A DNA stretch of 64,000 nucleotides, taken from positions 366,300 to 430,299 of the forward strand of contig PHAT01000001.1 in assembly GCA_002840435.1 (NCBI GenBank), given 5' to 3'. Made by a program: the position numbers and the translations under genes. Under the pieces are notes generated by a model. The model searched no databases. It was not told where the DNA came from and saw nothing but the letters and a program-made list of their open reading frames with translations. Of this stretch, positions 35,900-43,775 are shown piece by piece; the first letter of the stretch is position 1, and the number at the start of each line of letters is the position of its first letter. The DNA comes from Deltaproteobacteria bacterium HGW-Deltaproteobacteria-6 (GTDB lineage: Bacteria > Desulfobacterota > Syntrophia > Syntrophales > Smithellaceae).

Positions 35900-37213
35900 T
35901 TATTTAAGGATTCTTTTCTTCTTTGCCACGAGCAACTCCAGAAAGGCGCTGTAGCGGGTCTTGTGCTGTTCCAGCCCGCAGCTCGCCGCGTCAACGCAAT
36001 CACCATTCACATTCAGGAAGGGGATGTCCCGCTGGGAAAAGTGCTTTTGCAGAAGCGGTGTCACGCCGGAGGCCTGGTGACAGCCCCAGTGCGAGAAATG
36101 GACGATGCCGTCGGCGCCGGCATCGGTATATATCTTTTCCAGATTCTTTAATCGTCTTTCCAGCGGACCGTTGCCGGGCGTATGGATAAGTCGCCGGGCA
36201 ATGATTTCAAGAGCGCCGCAACTCTTGATGTCGTCTTCCATATATCCGGTGCATTCTTCCAGATACACCTTGGAGCGCGTCCCGTCGTCAATAAACGGCC
36301 AGACATCGTTATATTGAAAAACAGGTGCAATATGCGCCCAGATAATTTTAATCGTTTCCGGAGAAATCCGGGACGGAAAAGCCCGGTTGTAAATCCGGTC
36401 ATTCTCCAGATCGGCAATAATGGTCCGGCATATTTTCAGTAATCGTTCGGAGCCGGACATGGCGGCAAGCGGCAGCATGAAATTGATCATCTGATGCCCG
36501 TAATAAACATTGCGCTGCAAACGGCAGCGAAGCCGGTAGATGGTTTTCATCAATTGCCCGGTGACGAGAATATTTCGGGCGGCGGCATCAAGTTTTGACA
36601 GATCCAGAGGTTTTCCGGTCAGTGTTTCGATATGGCCGATCAGCTCCTGCAGCTGGCTGACGAGATAAGCAACGCCTGTCTGATCATCATTTTGAGGAAT
36701 ATCCAGAAAGAAAAAAGGCACGCCGGTTTTTTCGGCCAGATGCCGGAATGTTTTGATATTGCCGTCGCATAAAGCCGATGACGACAGCACAAAGAGGGGC
36801 CTGGGCAAAACACCGGAAGATGCGATGTCAATGGAAAGTCTGTGAAAATTACACATGGTATTAGGAACAAAATGGGTGCCGTGTCTGCCTAGAAAATTTT
36901 TGGCAATTCCCATGCTGGCAAATAAAGCGGACAGACCCTCCAGGCATAAGGGGGACAGGCCGGAAGCATAAAGAATTTCAGTGGGAACAAAGATGGATGT
37001 CCAGACGTTCTGCTCCGACGTCAATCCCTCCCGGTAGTAGTTCAGATATTCCCTCTCCAGCATACGGACGGAAGGAACCTTCCCCAGAGAAACAATTTTC
37101 ACCACCATCTGGAAAATTTGAAAGGCCACGGGCAGCGGCAGGCGCAGGCCTTCCCGGGTCATGCTGCGGTAAAGGATACGGCGCAGTTTGCTGTCCACGA
37201 GCGGGTTGCTCAT
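35900..37213 (-). CDS. 2-hydroxyacyl-CoA dehydratase/benzoyl-CoA reductase subunit (HgdB/BcrC-like)
   Basis: This 437-residue protein belongs to the HgdB-type iron-sulfur family. Cysteines in FVPNTMCNFHR, SSALCDGN, LEECTGYM and HWGCHQASG lie where the family binds its cluster and shapes the active site. Characterised members accept an electron from an ATP-driven activase and reduce or dehydrate acyl-CoA thioesters through ketyl radicals. The start overlaps the end of the activase-fusion gene by 4 bases (ATGA), so its electron donor is surely the product of that gene. Co-expression with a lipid-type glycosyltransferase is unusual and suggests a substrate other than central acyl-CoAs. Confidence 0.8.
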   Translation of the reverse strand: MSNPLVDSKLRRILYRSMTREGLRLPLPVAFQIFQMVVKIVSLGKVPSVRMLEREYLNYYREGLTSEQNVWTSIFVPTEILYASGLSPLCLEGLSALFASMGIAKNFLGRHGTHFVPNTMCNFHRLSIDIASSGVLPRPLFVLSSSALCDGNIKTFRHLAEKTGVPFFFLDIPQNDDQTGVAYLVSQLQELIGHIETLTGKPLDLSKLDAAARNILVTGQLMKTIYRLRCRLQRNVYYGHQMINFMLPLAAMSGSERLLKICRTIIADLENDRIYNRAFPSRISPETIKIIWAHIAPVFQYNDVWPFIDDGTRSKVYLEECTGYMEDDIKSCGALEIIARRLIHTPGNGPLERRLKNLEKIYTDAGADGIVHFSHWGCHQASGVTPLLQKHFSQRDIPFLNVNGDCVDAASCGLEQHKTRYSAFLELLVAKKKRILK

Positions 37214-38958
37214 AATCCTCCCCGGCCGGCAATGGATTCCTGCCCGCTCGCGATGACCGCGGCGCCGATTGCTCCGGCAAGTTGCGCTTCAGCAAAAATG
37301 GTGACCCGACAGGCGAGGGCATTTTCCAGCTCTCCGGTAAAGCCGGCATTAAGCGAAAGTCCGCCGGTAAGGATAAAGGGCGCCTCCCCCTGAATTTTAC
37401 GGACCAGAGCGCATACTCTTTCCGCAATGGCGAAATTCAGGCCTCTGGCAATGCTTCCCACCGGTATTCCTTTCGTCATCAGGGATACAACCTCGGATTC
37501 GGCAAACACGGAGCACATGCTGCTGATGGGTGTGGGATGATCAGCCTCAAGAGAAAGATCGCTGAACCGGGCAAAGTTTATATTCATTCTCTGAACCATG
37601 GACTCGAGGAAACGCCCCGTTCCAGCCGCGCATTTGTCATTCATGGCAAATCTCAGCACGTTGCCGGCTTCGTCTATCCGGATAGCCTTGCTGTCCTGGC
37701 CGCCGATGTCAATAATGGTTCCGGATTGCGGGTTCAGAAAATTAACCCCCACGGCATGACAGGTTATTTCTGTCGTCTGTTCCCTGTCCGCAAAGGCCGT
37801 TCTGCCGTAACCGGTATAGATTGTCCGGAAAATATTATCTTCAGGAACAGCGCTTTGTTCGATCAGTTTGCCGAAGGCGGCATCGGCGGAATCTTTCATG
37901 TTGATGGAAGTGGGTATGATGATGGACGCAATAATTTCCTTCCCGTTTTTCAGCATGATTCCTTTGGTTGTGGTACTGCCGACATCCAATCCGATGGAAT
38001 AGATTTCCGACGGTACGACCGCCCGGGCGCGGGATTTTTTTGTTGTTTTTTGACCGGATATAATTTTTTCCATAAAGGCCTCTATTCTTGTAACATTTTG
38101 TTCATCACTGTTTACGGAAAGATCATTTTCCAGATACAGACAGGGAAACCCGGCGGGTAATTTATTTTTTAACTTTTCCAGTTCAAAGGCATAAAAATCA
38201 CAAAACTTCAGCGTGGTGAAAATCAATCCGGCCAGCTGCCGGTTTTCAATTTCGGCAATGATGTAATGCGTCAGGCTGCCGCTGTCACTGCGCGGGCAGA
38301 TCGTATTTTGCAGGGAATGACGCGCCAGTTGTAAAAGTTTTTCTTCGAGAGAAGCAGCCGGGGAAAATTGTTTCTCTGCGGAGGGTATTATCCCCTGACC
38401 GCAATGACGCAGGAAAATACCGCCGGCGTTGAACTTTTTTAAAATATCCCGAAACAGGGAAGGGCGGTAGGATGAACCGGCAATGCCGATTTTTACGGAT
38501 TGTTGATGGTCTTCTTCCCGATTCAGAGAACGCGAAAAGAGGGTCGGGGCATTCTCTTCGGTGAACAAAAGATCTGCTTTCCCCTGATGGAAATGATCAG
38601 GAGCAATTTTCTCAAGCAAAGACAGGTATTGAGCACTCAGATATTTTGCGCTCCGGTCGCCGGTCCGTCCGGGTACATCCAATAAAAAAGATTTTATTTT
38701 TCCGGAATAGCACAGAGAAGAATGCAGCTGCTTCATGGCATCGCAGACTTTCGGCACAATCACGAAATCGAATTGATGATCGTCATCAATAATGTTAGAG
38801 AAAAGATACTTGGCGTAAGAACAGATATTATCATGCAGCGAACAGCTGTACTCCAGCGAATATATTTCATTTTCAAAAAATGAAATATCCACGACGTCAT
38901 GGCCGCAGGCGGTCAGCAGTTCCGCGGGGATATAGGAGCAGAAATACGGTATTTTCAT
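37210..38958 (-). CDS. Fusion of HgdB-like subunit and ASKHA activase (HgdC/BadF type)
   Basis: The 582-residue protein joins two modules normally encoded apart. Residues 1-300 resemble a dehydratase subunit with Cys-rich segments (PYFCSYIPAELLTACG, KVCDAMKQL, LKFCDFYAFELEKLK). Residues 319-575 are an activase: GLDVGSTTTKG, IDIGGQDSKAI, and the two Cys that bind the [4Fe-4S] at the dimer interface, Cys443 in NDKCAAGTG and Cys482 in SSMCSVFAESEV. The activase hydrolyses ATP to inject a low-potential electron. It overlaps the upstream GT4 gene and the downstream HgdB-like gene by 4 bases each. Confidence 0.85.
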   Translation of the reverse strand: MKIPYFCSYIPAELLTACGHDVVDISFFENEIYSLEYSCSLHDNICSYAKYLFSNIIDDDHQFDFVIVPKVCDAMKQLHSSLCYSGKIKSFLLDVPGRTGDRSAKYLSAQYLSLLEKIAPDHFHQGKADLLFTEENAPTLFSRSLNREEDHQQSVKIGIAGSSYRPSLFRDILKKFNAGGIFLRHCGQGIIPSAEKQFSPAASLEEKLLQLARHSLQNTICPRSDSGSLTHYIIAEIENRQLAGLIFTTLKFCDFYAFELEKLKNKLPAGFPCLYLENDLSVNSDEQNVTRIEAFMEKIISGQKTTKKSRARAVVPSEIYSIGLDVGSTTTKGIMLKNGKEIIASIIIPTSINMKDSADAAFGKLIEQSAVPEDNIFRTIYTGYGRTAFADREQTTEITCHAVGVNFLNPQSGTIIDIGGQDSKAIRIDEAGNVLRFAMNDKCAAGTGRFLESMVQRMNINFARFSDLSLEADHPTPISSMCSVFAESEVVSLMTKGIPVGSIARGLNFAIAERVCALVRKIQGEAPFILTGGLSLNAGFTGELENALACRVTIFAEAQLAGAIGAAVIASGQESIAGRGGL

Positions 38959-40088
38959 CTGGATGGCTCCTTCTTTGACCGATCCTGGCCGGATTTCCGC
39001 ACCGCTTTTTCATATATTTCGAGATGCCGGGCCAGAGAAGACTGCCAAGTCCAGGTCGTGGATACCGTCCGGTTATGGAGCGCTATCCGTTCCCGCAATG
39101 CATCGTTTTGAATCAGGGCGGTCAGATGCCGGACCAATTCCTCATCATCCGTCGCCAGCAGCCCTTCTTTCCCGTCTTCAATCAGATGCTGCAGACCGGA
39201 CATCCGCATTCCGACAACCGGCAACCCGGCAACCCGCGCTTCAAGAGCCGCCAGACCAAACGCTTCCTGACTGGTCGGTAAAACAAATATATCCGCCCCG
39301 GAGAAGAGATCGGCAATTTCTTCCTGAGAACGGATACCGGCCAGTTCCACTATTTCCTGCAATCCCAGAGACCTGATCAGACGATCCAGAGAGTTACGCT
39401 GCGTACCGTCACCCACAATGATCAGGCGAACGCGCCGCGGACTTGTCAGTAGTATAATTTCCGGTATCATTTTAATCAGCAGATGCGCCCTTTTACGAAT
39501 AGACAAACGCATGACGGAAATCAAGGTTAAGTCTTCACGGGGACGGGGAAGGCGGGGCCGGCGCCAGGGGGACTCCCGCACGGCATTGGGCAGCACATAA
39601 ACCCGGTCAATCCTGCCGGCCTTGCTCATGATCCGGGCAGCACTCGGGCTTACGGATGTAAAAATAACCGGCCATTTAGACCAGCCGAACAGGCCGTCGA
39701 GAATAGAGAAAAGCAAATGATAATAATGCAGCACCGAATGGCAGGTTACCACGGTGGGAATTTGCAGGTTTTTCGCCACATACAAACAGCCGTAGGCCAG
39801 CGGAGACAGGATGCTGCCGTGGCAGTGTACCACATCAAAAGAACCCTTCTTCAACAGAACGGCTGCCTGGCGGAATGCGGCAGGCGACGTGATAAAGCCA
39901 AAGCGTGTTTTCACGGGAACATCCAGGCGATGAACTGGAAAGCCGTATTCGCGGCCGTTTCCCTTCGTGGCTGTAATGATTTCCGGCTGGTGCCCCGCGG
40001 CCCGCAGGGATTCAGCCAGGCCTTGCAAATGAATTTCAATGCCGCCGACGCGGGGATGGAACCAGTCACAAATTAAAGCAATTTTCAT
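38955..40088 (-). CDS. GT4 glycosyltransferase, PIG-A/PimA/MshA-like
   Basis: This 377-residue GT-B enzyme has the acceptor-loop motif HPRVGGIEIHLQGLAESLRAAGH, then FDVVHCHGSILSPLAYGC and VVTCHSVLHYYHLL, and the donor-site EAFGLAALEARVAGLPVVG with the E-x7-E pattern. The N-terminal half resembles PIG-A, which adds GlcNAc to phosphatidylinositol, as well as PimA and MshA, which also act on inositol compounds. The nearby inositol-phosphate synthase and CDP-alcohol transferase genes support an inositol lipid as acceptor. The sugar is unknown. Its stop overlaps the start of the activase-fusion gene (ATGA). Confidence 0.78.
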   Translation of the reverse strand: MKIALICDWFHPRVGGIEIHLQGLAESLRAAGHQPEIITATKGNGREYGFPVHRLDVPVKTRFGFITSPAAFRQAAVLLKKGSFDVVHCHGSILSPLAYGCLYVAKNLQIPTVVTCHSVLHYYHLLFSILDGLFGWSKWPVIFTSVSPSAARIMSKAGRIDRVYVLPNAVRESPWRRPRLPRPREDLTLISVMRLSIRKRAHLLIKMIPEIILLTSPRRVRLIIVGDGTQRNSLDRLIRSLGLQEIVELAGIRSQEEIADLFSGADIFVLPTSQEAFGLAALEARVAGLPVVGMRMSGLQHLIEDGKEGLLATDDEELVRHLTALIQNDALRERIALHNRTVSTTWTWQSSLARHLEIYEKAVRKSGQDRSKKEPSR

Positions 40089-40156
40089 AAGAAGTAATTT
40101 TCACAGCAGGTATTATTTTTGTGTCGGTTTACCAAAGCCTTATTAGACTTGTCTTT

Positions 40157-40870
40157 CTATTTCCGGTTATCCCGACCGGCCTCAAGAGATTTTTCCTGCA
40201 GGAGTATTCTTCCGACATAAATAAAGCGATGGATCGCTGTTATATTGGTCAGCAAGGCAAAAACGGCCAGGGAGATTTTCATCAGCAAAATACCCGCCAC
40301 AGGAACAGAGCCCAGTGCGGAAGCCACCAGCAAAAGGACAAAGCGTTCCGTTCGCTGCATTCTTCCGACAGTGCAGGCAACGCCCGCCGCTTCCGCACGC
40401 GCCCGCACATAGCTGGTCAGGAAGGAACCTGTGATGGCAAAAATAATGAACATGACGGCCAGGGGGCTGTAACCGTCCGGATGTCCGGCATTTGGAGACC
40501 AGAACAAGGCCGGGCCTCCGGCAAAATACCAGGCCAGCCCCATAAAGATAAAAGCTTCACTGAAACGATCCAGGCAGCTGTCATAAAAAGCGCCGAAGCG
40601 CGATGAGGTGCCGGTCTGCCGGGATAACTGGCCGTCCAGAATATCGCAGGTGCCGGCCAGCGCAACCGTTAATCCTCCCAGAAAGAAATTGCCCGTGCTG
40701 AAAATCAACCCTGCCGCGGCGCTGAATATACAGCCTGCAGTGGTTACGGCATTGGGTGAAACTTTCATCCGAACAAGCCAATTCAAAACAGGATTGATCA
40801 TTTCCCGATAAACGCGGCGGGTGCTTTGATTAAAGAGAAAAAATTCGGGCAGACGCAATGCTCTTATCAC
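40157..40870 (-). CDS. CDP-alcohol phosphatidyltransferase, probable phosphatidylinositol(phosphate) synthase
   Basis: This 237-residue membrane enzyme shows the CDP-alcohol phosphotransferase signature D76-x2-D79-G80-x2-S83-R84-x8-G93-x3-D97-x3-D101. The usual Ala before Arg is Ser; all four Asp are present. About six membrane helices surround it. These enzymes join CDP-diacylglycerol to an alcohol or alcohol phosphate. The gene starts 12 bases after the inositol-phosphate synthase gene, so inositol 1-phosphate is the likely acceptor, as in mycobacterial and Bacteroidetes PIP synthases. The start is GTG. A PgsA-type role cannot be excluded by sequence alone. Confidence 0.8.
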   Translation of the reverse strand: MIRALRLPEFFLFNQSTRRVYREMINPVLNWLVRMKVSPNAVTTAGCIFSAAAGLIFSTGNFFLGGLTVALAGTCDILDGQLSRQTGTSSRFGAFYDSCLDRFSEAFIFMGLAWYFAGGPALFWSPNAGHPDGYSPLAVMFIIFAITGSFLTSYVRARAEAAGVACTVGRMQRTERFVLLLVASALGSVPVAGILLMKISLAVFALLTNITAIHRFIYVGRILLQEKSLEAGRDNRK

Positions 40871-40882
40871 CTCACGGATTAT

Positions 40883-41986
40883 TTACCGGCTACGCCGTCC
40901 CAGGATAAAATCCTCGGTCATTTTGAGCGCCTCATCATCAGGGTACTGGTTGGGGGGATGTTTCATAAAAAATGCCGACGGTGAGACCAGAACTCCGCCG
41001 ATACGGCGATCCAAAGCCAGTTTGCAGCAGCGGATGGCGTCAATGACAACGCCGCCTGAATTCGGAGAATCCTCCACGGACAGCCGCAGTTCAAGGTTCA
41101 TCGGCACATCGCCGAAGATCCGCCCTTCCATCCGGATATAGGCAACCTTGTTGTCATTTTGCCAGGGAACATAATCCGTCGGACTGATATGGATATCATC
41201 ATTGGACAGTCTTATGGACGCAACGGATTGAATAGACTCGGTCTTGGACTGCTTTTTGGAGGACAGCCTTTCAGGATTCTTCATATTCAGAAAATCAGTG
41301 TTGCCGCCGAAATTGAGTTGATAGGTATGATCGAGATTAACACCGCGTTGACGAAAAAGATTGGTGAGAGAGCGATGGATTATGGTGGCGCCAATCTGGG
41401 ATTTGACATCATCACCGATGATGGGAATGTTCCGTTCGCGGAAACGTTTTGCCCAGATTTTATTGCTGGCTATAAATACGGGCATGTTGTTGATCACCGC
41501 CACACCGGCATCCAATGCGCATTCCATATAAAAATGGGCGGCCTTTTCCGAACCGACCGGAAGATAATTAAGCAAGATGTCGGGACGGCATTTCTTCAGA
41601 ACGGCAATAACCTCCTGATGCGTGGTCTCGGGAAGCCGCGCCGGAACAAATCTTCTTTTTTCCGGATATTTCGCCATATGACTGGAAAGACTGTCTTCTA
41701 TACGGCCCATCTGCACACAAACGCCGGTTTGCGGAATATCGCGTTGAAATATTTGCGTACAGTTGGGTTTTGCAAAAATGGCGGAGGCCAGATCTTCTCC
41801 AACTTTGCGTGCATCGATGTCCCAGGCGGCAACGACTTCGATATCGCCGGGCTTATATCCTCCGATCATCCAATGCATCAAGCCACAAGCTTCGTTTGCC
41901 TTACGGGTTCGATAATAAGTAATGCCCTGCAGGAGAGAAGATGCGCAATTTCCCACGCCGATTATGGCAATACGGATTTTTTTCAC
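40883..41986 (-). CDS. ino1: myo-Inositol-1-phosphate synthase
   Basis: The 367-residue protein matches the short actinobacterial/archaeal type in length (mycobacterial Ino1 is about the same). An NAD-binding Rossmann motif IGVGNCASSLLQG opens it. DILLNYLPVGSEKA, NNMPVFIAS, GDDVKSQIGATIIHR and LNFGGNTDFLNM with a Lys-rich loop are hallmarks of the family, including the catalytic Lys residues. It turns glucose 6-phosphate into inositol 1-phosphate. The start is GTG, with GAGAGG about 12 bases upstream. First gene of a five-gene minus-strand unit. Confidence 0.92.
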   Translation of the reverse strand: MKKIRIAIIGVGNCASSLLQGITYYRTRKANEACGLMHWMIGGYKPGDIEVVAAWDIDARKVGEDLASAIFAKPNCTQIFQRDIPQTGVCVQMGRIEDSLSSHMAKYPEKRRFVPARLPETTHQEVIAVLKKCRPDILLNYLPVGSEKAAHFYMECALDAGVAVINNMPVFIASNKIWAKRFRERNIPIIGDDVKSQIGATIIHRSLTNLFRQRGVNLDHTYQLNFGGNTDFLNMKNPERLSSKKQSKTESIQSVASIRLSNDDIHISPTDYVPWQNDNKVAYIRMEGRIFGDVPMNLELRLSVEDSPNSGGVVIDAIRCCKLALDRRIGGVLVSPSAFFMKHPPNQYPDDEALKMTEDFILGRRSR

Positions 41987-42061
41987 GTCGTATAATAACC
42001 TCTCGTTTCTTCACATCTATGTTTGGCTGGACTGTTTAAGCTGGACCAGGTATTCATGCTT

Positions 42062-43486
42062 TTATAGGTCCATGTGTTTGATTTTCTGCTTAGCTGAAAG
42101 CACATTATAACAATTATCCAGCACACATTTCATGCTATTAGTCAATATATACCGCAGGGGAAACATCTTCCAAAAAGCATTAATAAAGATCATTTTCGGG
42201 TCGAAAACTTTTCGTAGCGTAAGAGATTTCAGGCACCGGAATAGTTCCTGTTCCGTGAGGTGGCGTGTGCGGATATTACAGGTAAACCCGTCATAGCGGC
42301 TGAAATCATTGTTGGTAATCAAAGATTCAGCCTGCAATTCCTCGCGGACGCGCGTCTGCGGGTAAGGCGTCAGGAACTGAGCGTAAATGGAATCGGGCTG
42401 CAGGTCTTTGATCATTCTATATTGCCGGCTGACCGATTCCCAGTCGTCATCGGGATAACCAACCACGCAACCGGCAATAATGGCAATATGATGCCGGCGC
42501 AGAAGCTGTGCCGCCCGGCGGTTCTTTTCAGGACTGGTCGGTTTCTTCATCTCTTTGAGAGCCGAAGGCTCCATTGATTCAAATCCGACAAAGGCAACCT
42601 TAAAGTTGGCCTTTTCCATTTTCGCGACCAGATCAGGATTATCCGCAAGACCGACCGCCGTCACCTGGGTCAAATAAATCATATCATTCAGGCCATTGCC
42701 GATAATGGCATCGCAAATGGCCTGAAAGTGGGCAATATCGTAAGTGATGTTGTCGTCGGAGAAAAAAACGGCCCTGGTGCCCCGGGCACGGATATTTTGC
42801 AGATCGGCAATAACTCTTTCAATGGGAAACGGACGAAATACCGAACCATACATATGCATAATCGAACAGAACTTGCAGTGAAAGGGGCATCCCCGGGAGG
42901 TTTCGGCGACATCCAGTGACCAGGTACCGAAGAAGAAGTTTTGCGACAGACGCGCCGTCCGCAGCGGAAGATTAATCTTGGTAAGATCCAGGAGCGGTCG
43001 TTCATCGTTATGAATCCATCGGCTGCCGCGGCGGTAGCTGAGACCCGGGATGCCGTCGTAAGCATGGCCGTTTTTTTCAATAGCTGCAACCAGTTCCCCG
43101 AAAGTCTCTTCGCCTTCACCACGGACGATAAAATCCAGCATATCCGTCCAATGCACGGCACTTTCATCGCGCGCCATCAATGTAGCATGATAACCGCCGG
43201 CAATCATGACGATCTGTTGATCCAACGACCGGATATACCGGGAAACGCGCAGCAACGTATCAAACTGAAAAGACATGGCGCTCAAGCCGACGATTTGTGG
43301 ACGGAAGGTTTTCAAGATATCGGCAATAGGCTGACGCAGATGAGGTTTGTGAACAACGAGATCGAGCACCCGCACGTCGTGGCCGGGAAGATTACCCGCG
43401 AGAGAAACAAGCGCAAGGTTCGGTTGACGGGTTATGTTGTCAATGTAATCGGCGGTGTCCGGCATGGCAATGAGCAGTATTCTCAT
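42062..43486 (-). CDS. B12-binding-domain radical SAM enzyme
   Basis: Using the ATG at 43486 the protein has 474 residues and begins MRILLIAMPDT, the normal start for this family; the frame is open 32 residues further without similarity. An N-terminal Rossmann-like cobalamin-type domain (about 1-150, lacking an obvious DxHxxG motif) precedes the radical SAM core with Cys200-x3-Cys204-x2-Cys207 (RGCPFHCKFC). Enzymes of this layout methylate or couple unactivated carbons and include many hopanoid and lipid-modifying proteins. It lies 75 bases upstream of the inositol-phosphate synthase gene on the same strand. Confidence 0.85.
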   Translation of the reverse strand: MRILLIAMPDTADYIDNITRQPNLALVSLAGNLPGHDVRVLDLVVHKPHLRQPIADILKTFRPQIVGLSAMSFQFDTLLRVSRYIRSLDQQIVMIAGGYHATLMARDESAVHWTDMLDFIVRGEGEETFGELVAAIEKNGHAYDGIPGLSYRRGSRWIHNDERPLLDLTKINLPLRTARLSQNFFFGTWSLDVAETSRGCPFHCKFCSIMHMYGSVFRPFPIERVIADLQNIRARGTRAVFFSDDNITYDIAHFQAICDAIIGNGLNDMIYLTQVTAVGLADNPDLVAKMEKANFKVAFVGFESMEPSALKEMKKPTSPEKNRRAAQLLRRHHIAIIAGCVVGYPDDDWESVSRQYRMIKDLQPDSIYAQFLTPYPQTRVREELQAESLITNNDFSRYDGFTCNIRTRHLTEQELFRCLKSLTLRKVFDPKMIFINAFWKMFPLRYILTNSMKCVLDNCYNVLSAKQKIKHMDL

Positions 43487-43775
43487 TTGATTCAAATCAT
43501 CCTTAGCTTCTGATTCAAGAGTTAAATGAATATCATAGGGAATACGGTAAATACAACCATAAATAATGTTAATGACGTCCAACTTATTGTTATGAAATGA
43601 TTATTTAAGGTAATATTCTTTTTTCATGACACCGGTTTATGTCTTTGCTAAGGTTGAATCAGAAAGATAGAGTTTTAAAATACCTTGGGTCCGGGCAAAG
43701 GATTGATAATCCCCTTGATTAAGTGTATTAACTGCCGGCTTCATTCAAAGTCAGCAACCTTTTTCTGGTTTATTT
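43487..43775. other. Divergent intergenic region
   Basis: About 290 bases between the radical SAM gene (minus) and the giant activase gene (plus). AT-rich; TTGAAT at 43654 with a poor -10 (AAAATA) 17 bases on is the best plus-strand promoter I see, and it is weak. Nothing else recognisable. Confidence 0.4.
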
